Shown here: positions 13,096 to 24,769 of the stretch, one piece after another
Position numbering within the stretch: position 1 is the stretch's first letter
Layout of the letters: each line of letters starts with the position of its first letter
NCBI GenBank assembly: GCA_021234155.1
Contig: JAJEKV010000001.1
Coordinates: forward strand, 15,244,245-15,308,244
Origin: Isoetes taiwanensis
Taxonomy: Eukaryota; Streptophyta; Lycopodiopsida; Isoetales; Isoetaceae
Length of the DNA: 64,000 nucleotides
Direction of reading: 5' to 3'
Notes under the pieces: generated by a model
What the model saw: only the letters and a program-made list of their open reading frames with translations
What the model was told of the DNA's origin: nothing
Database searches by the model: none
Translations under genes and position numbers: made by a program

Positions 13096-13127
<32 letters not shown>
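13096..13127. repeat. poly(T) run, 32 bases
   Basis: An uninterrupted T run, preceded by TTTCC and followed by GGGGG. On the minus strand it would be a poly(A) tail, but no recognisable retroposed gene body lies next to it. Confidence 0.9.
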
Positions 13128-13128
<1 letters not shown>

Positions 13129-13129
13129 G

Positions 13130-14290
13130 GGGCATGTGAGTATTTCTATAAAAACCTTATGATCAACCTAGACATGTAAATATTTAGATGACACGTTCTA
13201 ATACTTGTACGACCTTCTCATATATAAGAATCACATAGCTATAGTGACAGTTGATAGTATATTTATTGGTTTTGGTACTACTTGAATGAATAATGTATGG
13301 CTATGCTGATATATATGGTCTCATGGATCTTGCTCTTGAATGTTTCATGAAAGTTATACCTTTACATCTGAAATATATATACATGACGCTATTATCACAT
13401 GAGACTGGCATGTGCTTGTATGATTCTTGTATGATGATGTTGTGAGCTAGCATTGTTAAGATTTAATAAACACATCACATAATTTCATGGTTATGCACAT
13501 GGATATGCTGGTTCTGGCTATGTCACGGATATGCTATGCTATCATGAAAAATGATGATGATTCTTACATATAGGACATGTGTTGACGGTGCATATTCTCT
13601 AGGGCCAACGTCCATTTGTGGTGGCTTGAACTCATAGTTATTTCCTGTTCTTGACGTGGGGCGTCGTCACACCCTGATGATTCATCGTGCTACATGGCTT
13701 GGAAGTGTTCCCCCTATCAATCGACATAGAATAGGAGGGTGTGTACACGTGAGGCTCACCCCACCCATATCTGCTGCAAGGCCTAATCAGCCCAGGTGGC
13801 CTTCATAGAACCGAAGTTTGCACTGCATGCTTATGGTTATCTCATGGCTTTCACAAGTTATTTCATGGTTGTCTCATTATTATCTCATGGTTATCTCATC
13901 GTCTGGTTATGACATCATGTAGAGGTTATTTTGATGCATTGATAAAGCTTTGTATTGTGTTCTCATAATGCAATCGTCGTCTCTTGCTAGCACAATTTTG
14001 GTATGGAGTATTTACAAATTATAGGTTTTGCACAATGAGACTCTTGTCATAAGTTGTTGTATATGAGAATGGACCTCACGATTGTATTGCTATAGGCATG
14101 ATGGTTGTGTATCATATCTTGAGCATTTATTAGCACCCTTAAACCCCCACTTAGTCTTTGTGACTAACCCTATGTGTTCATGGTGTAAGCAGATATACAT
14201 GAGACTTGGATGATAGTGTTTGAGTGCCACAATTGAGTAAGAAGACTAAGGGATATTTGTAAGCCTAGCAAGGCCTTTGGAATGTGGAGT
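13130..14290. other. intergenic, no recognisable gene
   Basis: AT-rich sequence with many short TCATGGTTATCTCATGG-like phrases (about 13830-13920). No open frame of note on either strand. Confidence 0.5.
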
Positions 14291-14294
14291 CGTG

Positions 14295-17200
14295 CTTTAA
14301 GTAGTATATACATTTTATGTGATATATACCTTTAGTGGACTATCATTTGTGTAAAGGTTTAAGTCATTAAAAGAAAATTCCTACTTTTGCAATGCTTTAT
14401 AAAACGTTTTTTTTTTTTTGCATTAAATTAATATTATAATATAACTTTAAAACGATGTTTCAAATTAATAATGTATTGCGTTGCAATTGATGGGTCAAGT
14501 GAAATATGAATTTTTTACTAATTTCTCAAGTGTTTCAAAAACGGTACTACTCTTAGAAATACTTAAAAGGCCTTAAAATTAAAAGAATGTCAAAAGAACA
14601 AAACATAAAACTTTGAAATGCATTACATTTTTTATATGCATTTCAATTAACTGAATATGAAATTTTTACTAATTTGTCAAGTGTTTCAAAAATACTCTTA
14701 GAAATACTTAAAAAGTCTTAGAATTAAAAGAAAATCAAAAGAACAAAACATAAAACATGTTGCGCAAAACATATCGCATGATGCAAATTTTCATAAGACT
14801 GTTATATATAAATGAAACAGAAGTATAAAATGTTACAAAGCTATCAGCAGGGAAGTTTGTTCAGAAGACAGTTATAAAGCTATCAGCGGGCATAGCTGCT
14901 GCAGCACCACTTCCATCATAATCATCATAAAAATAGAAATCGCGTCGCTGGTTTGTCCTGGCGTGCAATCTTATTGTGCCACGTGGCAGGTCCCTACAAC
15001 TCGGAATAGAAGTAGGGTTCGTCCATTCCGCATGACGATTAAGCGCGGGTTTTTGTTTAGGGTTTTGTTAGGGATACGACCACGACCCACAACGCCACAT
15101 TTCCTCCGGCTTCTCGCCGAGTTCTTGGCTTCTCGGCTAGGAGTTCTGACCACGGCCGCGTTTTCGTCCGACTTCTCATCGAGTTCGTGGCTTCTAAGCT
15201 AGGGATTCTGATCCACGACCGCCCGCGTTTCTTTCAGCTTCTCATCGAGTTCTTGGCTTCTCACCTCGATTTTTGGCTTCAAAGATCTTTGTCGGACTTA
15301 AGGAGCTTCAAAGATCTTCACCAAATTCTTGTCTGCAAGTCACATTACGAACTTTCGGTTTCGGTTCTTAGCTTTTCAAAGCGCCTTGTATTCTTCCCAG
15401 GCAAAGCTCCAAAGATCTCTTTATTTTTGCAGGTAGAGCTCCAAAGATTTCACAGTCAGAGCTTCCCTATTTCACAGATCTTCTATTTCTATTTAGACCT
15501 TCCCTATTTGCTTCTTGATTTTGGGTAGATCTTCTAAAGCTCCCCCATTTCTATTTTTTAGGGAATGGAGGTTGGTCCTCCATTCAGTTTTTGCGAGTGA
15601 CGGCTCAGCGGCTTGCGGTCAGCGGGACCCCACAAAGAAAAAGAATAGAGTCCCAAACTCCATTCCCTATATATAATTTTGATTTCCAAGAATGCCATCA
15701 TTTTCAATATTGTGTATTAGATCTTGATATCACCTTCTACTCCATATCATCCAAGAATAGGAGTTGCTCAATTGCCTACAAAATATATATATATGAAATT
15801 TAATGATACAAACTTCAAGATAATTTTGAAAAAGCTAAGAAACTTGTACATTTTGATCATTCTCCTCTATTGGCCATATTCCATGTTTGGCTAAATGCTT
15901 TTGCACCTCGACAAAGTTGAGGGAACCCAAAAGTTTTTCGTCTTTTGCAAATGGAGCTCGATCGTACATTGAAAATTGTAAGAAATTAAGTAACTGTAAG
16001 CACATAAAGTGAGTGACGACAATTAATATTTAGGACATACAAATCTAGTTCGAAACGTGATCATTCCTCCGCTTCCACCTTTAGAGCCCTTTCCATCCCC
16101 TTGTCTGTAAAGGGGAAAAAACTTTATAAAGTACTGGACTAAAAATTTAAAATCAAAGCATGCTCACTATGTGCATAACATTGTTATAAAAATTCTGTAT
16201 ATACATTTTATGTGCTATATACCGGACTATCATTTGTGTTAAGGTTTAAGTCACTAAAAGAAAATCCCTACCTTTGCGACGCTTTATAAATTTTTTTTTG
16301 CATTAAATTAATATTATAATATAACTTTAAAATGATGTTTCAAATTAATAATGTATTGCGTTGCAATTGATGGGTCAAGTGAAACGCATTACAAATTTGA
16401 AAAATGCGTTTCAAATGTGTAATGCGTCGCAACTTTGAAAAATGTTACATTTTTTATATGCATTTCAATCAACTGAATATGAAATTTTTACTAATTTGTC
16501 AAGTGTTTCAAAAATGGTACTACTCTTAAAAATACTTAAAAGGTCTTAGAATTAAAAGAATGTCAAAAGAACAAAACGTAAAACTTTGAAATGCATTACA
16601 TTTTTTATATGCATTTCAATTAACTGAATATGAAATTTTTACTAATTTGTCAAGTGTTTCAAAAATGGTACTACTCTTAGGAATACTGAAAAGGTCTTAC
16701 AATTAAAAGAATGTCAAAAGAACAAAACATAAAACACGTTGCGCAAAACATGGTTGCATAGTATATAAATTTTTATGAAGGCTTTTATATATAAATGAAA
16801 CATAAGTATAAAATGTTACAAAGCTATCGAGGAGGGAAGTTTGTTGGAAAGGAAGGTTATAAAGCTATCGCACGAGGCATAGGCATCTTGACGCCACAAA
16901 TCATTTGGTTTGTCTGGCGTGCAATCTTATTGCGCATGCGTGGCGGAATCCCTACAACCCAAAATGGAAGTAGGGTTCGTCCATTCTTATGACTAGCGAC
17001 CCGGTTTTTGTTTAGGGTTTTCGTTAGGGAAAGAAAGGACCCGACCCACGGCCCGTCGCATTTCGTCGGCTTCTCGCCGAGTTCTTGGCTTTTGCTAAGT
17101 TCTGACCACGACCACCGCATTTTCGTTGAGTTCTTGGCTTCGGCTATGGATTTCTGACCACAAGGAAGGGTCCGACTTCTCAGAGTTCTTGACTTCTCGG

Positions 17201-17958
17201 AAGGGGTTGACCACAATAGAATTTCTTCGACTTCTCATCGGAGTTCTTGGCTTTTAAGCTCAATTTTTGCTTCAAAGATCTTAGGGGCGGACTTAAGGAG
17301 CTTCAAAGATCTTCACCCGATTTCTTTATGGCAAATGCATTACGAACTTCAATTTCGGTTCTTAAAAGAGCCTTGTATTCGGGCAAAGCTTCAAATATCT
17401 CTTTATTTTTGCAAAAAAGAGCTCAAAGATTTTCGGTCGAGGCTTCCCTATTTCCACGGATCTTCTATTTCTATTTGAGATAGACCTTCCTCATTTGCTT
17501 CCCTATCAGAGCAAAGATCTTCCAAGCTCCCCATTTTCTAATTTGTAGGGGAATGAAGGTTGGTCTTCCATTTTGAAGAACTCCAAGAAAACCGTTTGCG
17601 GTGATCCGCATGGCTAGCGCCCGGTCCACGGGACCCACACGCAAATGGAGTCCCAACCTCCATTCCCCTATATATAATATTGATTTCCAAGAATGCCATC
17701 ATTTCCAATATTGTGTATTGGATCTTCAGTATCACCTTCTACTTCCATATCATCCAAGAATAGGAGTTGCTCAACTGCCTACAAAATATATATACATGAA
17801 ATTTAATGATATAAACTTCAAGATACTCTTGAAAAGCTAAGAAACTTGTACATTTTGATCATTCTCCTCTGTTGGCCATATTCCATGTCTGGCTAAATGC
17901 GAAAAATTTAAAATCAAAGCATGCTCACCATGTGCATAACATTGTTCTGAAAATTATT
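14295..17958. repeat. old tandem duplication, unit about 1.9 kb
   Basis: Copy A is about 14295-16190 and copy B about 16195-17958, in the same orientation. Matching landmarks in the same order are TATATACATTTTATGTG (14303 and 16199), AATTGATGGGTCAAGTGAAA (14485 and 16367), GGCGTGCAATCTTATTG (14960 and 16916), GATTTCCAAGAATGCCATCA (15680 and 17682), GGCCATATTCCATG (15875 and 17873) and AAATCAAAGCATGCTCAC (16152 and 17912). Copy B lacks most of A's 15899-16141. Inside each copy are smaller repeats: an element around TGCATTTCAATTAACTGAAT, and a block of about 75-80 bases built on TTCTCATCGAGTTCTTGGCT. Divergence and indels show the duplication is not recent. No protein-coding gene is recognised in either copy. 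Confidence 0.8.
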
Positions 17959-17999
17959 TGTCCTTCCCCCCCTCTTCTTACGCCTGCATGCGATAGATA

Positions 18000-20560
18000 C
18001 GCTAAGGATAATCTTCTAATTGGGGAGGACATTTGTCATGCTTTTATTAACAATCCACTAGTGGATTGTAAAGATTAAAGTATTTGTCAAGATTGTTCGA
18101 CTCATGTATATAAACTTGCCATTATCTCATCAAAGTTTTGATGAGACCTTGGGGTTACGTAAAGGGGCTAAGGTGGCAGGGCCATCATAACAACATTGAA
18201 CTTTATTCGATATTTTACGAAACTTCACGACTTACAAAAACGTGAAGGTGGCATACTAAAATTGGTATGCAATGATTTTTGTGCAAACAACAATTGGTAC
18301 GCAGATAATTAATTGAATCAAACAAGAGAAAATAATTCACTTCTATGCTTTCGTTGACGCCATACCCGATGCTTGAAATTTGCAAGGATGGAGGCATCAA
18401 CTAGTATATAATGTCATTGGGCAACCTGCAGCAATTCCTAAAGCTCATCGACTTCTTGTTTGGGCAGTCTTCATGATGCGCTTGTTTGGCAAGGCTCCTC
18501 CTCTTCCTCGATTAAAGTTAGAACCATTGCAGCCAATATGAGAAAAATATCAATTTTCTTTCATAGCAAGTCTTTGAGATTTGCTAATTTAATCAATCGT
18601 AAATTAGGGCAAAATGAGATCTCCAATGGACCTAAAAAGTCCGGCAGATAAGAAGCCTTAAACGAGAGACTCACGATCACATAAAAACATAGAAAAGTTT
18701 TTTACCACCGGATAAGAACCGGGCAAAAATTATAGTCGTTCAATCATTAGATATAGCCATCCAATCATTAGATATACCTAGAATATACTACAAGATGCCA
18801 AAATCTACCCTCTCCCTAGCGAATTGCCTTTAAGTTTTGACCCTCATGTACATGGATGGATGGATGGATGGATGGATGGATGGATGGATGGACGGATGGA
18901 TGGACGGACATACTATCATGAGCCTACTTGAAGTCATGAAAATGAAGGAATGAGGCATGAGATCCTTTTGTAAATATCTAGAAAATAAGGAAGATATACC
19001 CATGTCGCAATACTATCTCAAAAGTGTATAAAGAACCCCACACAAAAATCCATATCCTATGAATCTTCCCCGACAGACTTTCCAACCGCAAGACATCTAT
19101 TTGGCTTCTATTTCAACCGAGAAAACATGGGTACAATATTATAGATAGATAGTACTTTTTCACTATATTATAGAAATGCATGCATATAATATACTCAAAT
19201 TTTGGCTGAGGCATTAAGTGGAGGTAAATCTGATTTAGGTTTTTTGTGACCGCATGAGCATTAGCCAAAGTAAGACTCTGCAAGTGGCATTTGCTTAAAG
19301 CAGGTCTACTTCAAATGTGCTATGGTGCTAATAATAGTAAATAGAACCTATGATCTATTAGCTATAGTTCAACTGACCTACCAGCTATCCTATTTGTATA
19401 AGAATTAAGGAAAGTTTGGCATCGATCATGTATATGTCTTTAGTTTTTTCTATCGTCTAGTATCTAGTGGGAAAATCTAGATGTCAAATGCATCTCCAAT
19501 ATTTGACATAAGAAAAAAATTGAAAAAATAGGATTTTTCATCAATAAACTGCTCCTAATCCACATCCAAAATTCAGAATTTTCAACTTTTTCTATACTTA
19601 TCAGAGCAAAGCGCAAAGTCACATGCGTCGCCCTTCTCCTTCAAATACATTGCAAATTCCAATCTCTAAGAAAAACAAGGCATGCATCATAAGTTACGCT
19701 CCTATGCCCATCCTCACAATTTGGCTTTTCACATTCATTGTTCCTTGGCACAAAAATGCAAGGGCATAATACATGTGCTTCTGCATAAAATCCAGCATGT
19801 TACCTTAGATTTGTTTTTTTTCACGACGCATCTTCAGCTAAAATGATAGCAAACCATCTAACTGTTGCTTAGCAATACTTAATTTCTGCTTATACATTCT
19901 TCTCGATCAAGCTCCATCTGCAGACATTTCGAGAAAACCTATGCCTCTGCACTATTTACTATTCGCACATTCAGATGCTCATGAATTAAGAAAACGTCAG
20001 AGTGGAGTGCAACAGATATTGTATGCTGCCATAACAACATATGTTGGCATAACATAAAAGCTCACCATGCCTTCATTTGCAACCAGTCGTTATGCCAAAA
20101 TGATGGCATTTAATCGTTCCACACTTCCCTGAAATGGGCTTATGTCAAACATTAAACTTTGCATAACTTACACACAAGCTTGTCTCAACTCAAACTATTG
20201 TTTCCACACTTACACCTGGCAAGAAGGAGATGGAGATCAAAGATGGGCTAAGACCTACACACTATTTGTAAGAGCATGCCTTTTTGCTATAAATTCCCAG
20301 ATCGAAGCCTTTGGAAGCAAAGCTTACATAAGGCATTTCTAGGTATGAAAGCATCTTGTTTTTGAGACAATCTCCAGAGTTTGACTGTGATAACTCTGTT
20401 CCTTTAAAAGATCATACCTAACTGCCCTTCTCCACTTGCAAATTCCTGCGGGAAACAAGTTAAAGCAGGTAACAAAGAATATTCGGGCTTATACTAGTAT
20501 GTATCCTTAAAGGATTCCCACCACGGGCCGGGGCAACCCGAAAACACGGTGCGTTTTTTT
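18000..20560. other. intergenic with one microsatellite
   Basis: No gene recognised. The region between the 1.9-kb duplication and the sirtuin gene is AT-rich and contains the GGAT microsatellite. The final few hundred bases are the presumptive promoter of the sirtuin gene; no specific element could be assigned. Confidence 0.5.
18852..18908. repeat. (ATGG)n microsatellite
   Basis: About fourteen ATGG/GGAT tetranucleotide units in a row, interrupted near the 3' end by ACGG variants. Confidence 0.95.
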
Positions 20561-20567
20561 CCCAAGG

Positions 20568-21919
20568 TTGAATTTGGCAGCGTATTTCACACGTCATCAA
20601 AACGTAGGGCATACGTGGCAGTGGAGCAACATGGACGGATCTGCTCTAACAGAGGCCGCTCGGCTCATCGCCAATGCATCCTCCGTCGTGGCTTTCACTG
20701 GTGCAGGCATATCTGTTGAATCGGGTTTTTTCCTTTACCCCAAATCCGTGATATAGAATCAAACAACTAAGTGCTCAAAACCTCCAATTCTATCTGTATT
20801 TCTTACTAACATCTATAAATCTTTTGAATTTTCAAGGGATTCCTGACTTCCGTAGTCCTGGTGGATTATGGTCCCGGTTCGACCCTTCGATCTATTGTTC
20901 CTATAATGTGTTTTTAGAGAGGTAATATTTTTACAATTTAGTTTTTTATTGTGGTTATGTTGATTCGAGACATGTTTTAGTCCAGGCCAGAGTTGTTCTG
21001 GGAAATGGCATTAGAGATGCATGAAAGCATGGGTAATGCAAAGCCAAATGCCGCCCATTACGCACTTGCTGAGCTAGAACGACTAGGAAGGCTGTCCTGT
21101 GTCATTACTCAAAATGTTGACAACCTCCACCAGGTTTGTACCATCATAATTTACATATTTTTTATGATCTAGATTTGTTGAGATTTATGATGTTTCATTT
21201 GAACATGAGGCAGATGGCTGGTTCAAAAGTCATTTATGAACTTCATGGTAATTCAGCAACCACAACATGCATGAGCTGCAAAGCAAGGTCAGAGGCCATG
21301 GATGTCGTGCAGAAGTTGAAATCTGAACCAGTATGTCATTCTTGCGAAGCAGCTTGTGGTTATATGTATACCTTATTATTGAATATGTCAGTTACTGAAG
21401 TCTCTTCAGGAACATAGAAATTGTATTTGAATTTTCTTGTAGTTAAAGGAGCACAGGGCAGCTTATACATTATAGATTTTCTTGTTCTTAGCATTAGGCT
21501 TCATGGTTCTGTAGATGGATAAAGTTCCAAGGTGTTCCATTTGCAAAGGCGTCCTGAAGATGGATGCAGTGCTTTTTGGAGAAGCTTTACCAAAAGGTGT
21601 AATGGATGGCGCCATCCAGGCTGTCATGGGAGCTGATGTTCTTCTTGTAGTTGGCACATCACTCATGGTTATATCCCTACCTTTCTCATTTCTTCCATTT
21701 TTAATATTTCATTGAGCTTCATGGATTGAAATGCTGTGTCAGGTGTCCCCTGCTAATTATCTGGTCGATGTCTGTCGTATCCACAAGGGTAAAGTTATTA
21801 TATGTGATCCTAATTTGAGTATTTCTGGCGCTGCTGATTTGATGCTTCATGGGAAGGCAGGTGATATTCTGCCCCAGCTAGTTCAGATCTATAAGCATTC
21901 CTGGTTAAATAGAGCTTGA
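20568..21919 (+). CDS. Sirtuin (SIR2-family NAD-dependent deacylase), six exons
   Basis: Spliced model from the ATG at 20631: exons 20631-20724, 20837-20921, 20986-21133, 21214-21330, 21515-21667 and 21743-21919, all with GT-AG introns and matching phases, giving 257 residues. A second in-frame ATG at 20568 would add 21 residues. The NAD-binding GAGIS motif is at about residues 24-28, then GIPDFRSPGG from 32, TQNVDNLH at 101-108, the catalytic His in ELHGN at 120, zinc-ribbon Cys pairs CMSC (128-131) and CSIC (155-158), GTSLMVSPAN at 195-204 and ICDPN at 219-223. Family knowledge: it removes acetyl or other acyl groups from lysine using NAD. The compact length and sequence style (SVESGIPDFRSPGGLW, ADLMLHGKAGDILPQL) resemble bacterial-type sirtuins more than plant SRT1 or SRT2. 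No stop or frameshift is seen; it looks functional. Subcellular site and acyl preference cannot be read from the sequence. Confidence 0.92.
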
Positions 21920-22540
21920 TCATATTGACGTGTTGCTAATTTGTGTAAGTGTTATAAGGATAATGCTTATGCCTCCCAAGCAGCATCATTAGTGTGGCCC
22001 CTTATAAATGAAATTTTTAAATGACAATAAGGTGAATATTGACATATCAGATGTACCTCAATGTTGTGTTGACAATATTGAGTAATATTAAGTATATTCT
22101 AATGTGAAGCATGGTGCAAAGAAACACGTAGAATGGCAATATGGACCTAGCAGATTCACACTTACATAAGCTAATTGGGAGGGCATTGTGGCAGGACCAT
22201 CGAGCAATGTGTGTGCCTTAGATTTGCTTGTGTTATTTCTTCTATGCTTAAAGCATTTGGAAGTTGAGCTTTTGCAGTTTTACATACCACTTGAACTTGA
22301 GCAAGGTGAAGTATATCAAGCCTGAATGGTAAGGTTCAAGCATGCCTTGGTACGTTTTTGTTTAGGGTCATGTGTTTGGTATGTTAACATTTCTTAAAGA
22401 CGATGTGGCATTGTGCAACGTGTATACTAATATATGAGGTGCAGGTAGTTTGTGTTAGCACCTATGGTGGCTTTGAACTTTGAAAATGTAGTCATGAACT
22501 ATATATTTGCAAGGCCATGAAGATCCATTACGCTTAAAGA
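21920..22540. other. sirtuin 3' flank and intergenic
   Basis: AT-rich sequence following the sirtuin stop codon. AATATTGAGTAATATTAAG-like stretches are present, but no definite polyadenylation site can be fixed. No second gene seen. Confidence 0.45.
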
Positions 22541-22569
22541 TGATGATTTGATGCAAAAATACACATATA

Positions 22570-22865
22570 TACAAATCAACATTAGAGAGCACCATATGAA
22601 GACTTGGAAAACTATCGAAATATCTTGGGAAAATCATTAAAAAGCCTCTTACTTTTGGCATCAAATACATACGCACATAGAAATCAACATTAGAGTGCAC
22701 CATATGAAGACTTGGAAAACTAATGAAGTATCTTGGGAAGATCATTAAAATGCCTCTACTTTTGGCTACCCTTCAAAGGAAGTGAAGACTTGGAAAACTA
22801 ATGAAATATCTTGGGAAGGTCATTAAAATGCCTCTACTTTTGGCTACCCTTCAAAGGAAGGGCGT
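22570..22865. repeat. triplicated local repeat
   Basis: Three copies of a unit containing GAAGACTTGGAAAACTAATG, then TATCTTGGGAA, then TCATTAAAATGCCTCT, starting near 22597, 22705 and 22783. The last two also share CTTTTGGCTACCCTTCAAAG. It is a recent local duplication with no coding content. Confidence 0.85.
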
Positions 22866-22869
22866 TTTG

Positions 22870-24500
22870 GTAAGCAAAGGGGGGAACATGGCGGCGGCGT
22901 AGTTTTTGTGGTTCATCTAATTCATAAGTCGTCTTTCACAAATAAGCTGCTCAAACCCTGCAAAACATACGGTTTCACATACTATATATGACCGAAATCA
23001 TAGTCCACACCATGCGATAGGACCTCCCACAATACCAAACTCAAACATTGGAAGTTTATAGATTAACATAATATCTTTTCAATAAAATAATGTTCACTTA
23101 AACCAAAGTTAAAGTTGAAAAGTTAGGCTATACTCTTTTGAGTTTTTTTTAGAAACCACTTAAAACACTATTAACTTAAAGATTACAACTCCGTTTCATA
23201 TGTTTTTACTATCATTCAAAAGATCTCACTCTACCTAAATGTCACTTTCTTTGATTGGCCTCATAAATGTCACTTTCTTTGATTGGCCCAAAAAATGTTA
23301 CTTTCCTTGATTGGCCCAAAAAATATTACTGCTTACTGCTCATTTAGCCAAACACCATGTTTTTAGAAGCATTTTGTTAATTTTTGCAAAATGTGGGGTC
23401 ATTTTGATAATTTTCTCAAATATCTTTACCTTCAGCCAAATGTATTCCTTTTTTATTCTTGGAGGAGGTGATAGTTTTATGGTACCATAGCAAGCATTGA
23501 AAACATTTTCTATTCAAATGTTTTTTTATAACTGCATTACAAATTTAGAAGCGGCAATGGCAAAGGAAAAAAAAAACATTTCTATAAGAAACTTCATTAA
23601 AATGGAAGGATTTCATGCTTTGATATATTGTGAGTTAAAAAGCTGAGTGATACAAAGCATCACAAGAGAAATAAGCATAGTACATGCCCGTTAGAATTGC
23701 TCATGCCCATTATAACTTAATTTCTTTGTATCATATCATTATGATTGGGTTTTTTGTATAATTCTTTAAAAGTCACAAGAAATTTATCGCAGATTTCTAT
23801 AAGTATCTCTACTTTAATAGAATTTTGATTTGCACATACCCAATAGTTCAAAGCATAAACAATATACATTCATTAACTAGAGTAAATAAAAGACCAAACA
23901 ACCCAAACTTCGACAATAATATATTTCCAAAATATATAACTTGAATGTGAGGAATGAAGCAAGGACAAAGTGCATTACCGCGCATGAGTGGCTTCATATC
24001 AGAGTTAATGGTTTCTTTGGGAATGGTTGGTAATCGAAACTACTCCTTTACTTCAAAAATAATTATTACCGTAATAGAAGCAATTGGAATAATCTATATC
24101 TGTTCCCTTTATGTGGATCATATCATCACATTACCTACATAAAAATTATTACCAACAAATAGCATTTCAGTTAATCTAATAGTAAAATCTATTCCTAATT
24201 AGAAATCGAAGATTGAACAGTTTTTAAAACTTTACACAAGATTTATGCATATAATTATGCTATATATTACTGTTTCAAGCTTTCCATATGTAGCACAATA
24301 ACATGGGGTTCCAAGGGGATTTGATATGGATGTAAAAGTGATAATTTCGAAAATTATAGACCAAATCCCTAAATCAAAGGAATGTGTTATCACTGGCTAT
24401 ATTGGTCAAAGTAGTCTTATCAGGATATTGAGTTGTTTTGGTAGAAGTTCGAGCCCTCGTATTTCATATTTTAAAATCTTAGGCGAAGCCGTATAGAGGC
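22870..24500. other. intergenic with a dispersed repeat copy
   Basis: No gene. Within it, about 23790-23980 is one of two related copies of a dispersed sequence whose partner lies at about 40640-40825; both contain CAATAGTT, ACTAGA, AATAAATAAAAG, CAAACAACCCA and end in GAATGTGAGGAATGAA. Confidence 0.5.
23790..23980 (+). repeat. dispersed repeat, copy 1
   Basis: Collinear with about 40640-40825 on the same strand. Shared landmarks are TATCTCTACTT, CATA(T/C)CCAATAGTT, AATATACATT, ACTAGA(G/A)TAAATAAAAG and TGAATGTGAGGAATGAA. The copies differ by small indels, including about 13 extra bases in copy 2. Type of element unknown; no inverted or direct terminal repeats were found. Confidence 0.7.
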
Positions 24501-24513
24501 TGCTATGACTTCA

Positions 24514-24765
24514 TGTCTCTGTATTATGCCTGCTTTACCTTTTACATGTCAAAAACTTGAGCATTGCCTCTTTTCTTGTTCAGAAGTTCAACCATCATGG
24601 TTCTAGCTGCAAGGTTTATTTCACAGCACACTGGATAGCCAATCTATTCTCTTGACATCCTACTTAGGTGCACGGGCCATAACTAAGCAAAAGGCATTTC
24701 ATCTAGGGTTTGGTTGGCTGCCATGCTCAATTTCGGAGCATCGTAGGTTGCACATTTATTAAAAC
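24514..24765 (+). pseudogene. possible LINE C-terminal zinc-knuckle relic
   Basis: One plus-strand frame reads TCQKLEHCLFSCSEVQPSW, then a TAG stop, then HSTLDSQSILLTSYLGARA and a Trp-containing GFGWL phrase. The C..C..EH..F.C..(A)..W pattern is that of the reverse-transcriptase-associated zinc-binding tail found after the RT domain of many plant LINEs. Only this tail is visible. The call rests on motif similarity judged by eye. Confidence 0.4.
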
Positions 24766-24769
24766 ATCT

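Noticed and set aside
13096-13127. Poly(T) as the tail of a processed pseudogene on the minus strand
   Set aside because: No gene-like sequence or target duplication could be found beside it.
17972-18078. Short frame resembling an RT phrase (DNLLIGEDICHAFI)
   Set aside because: Too short, with no neighbouring RT sequence in any frame.
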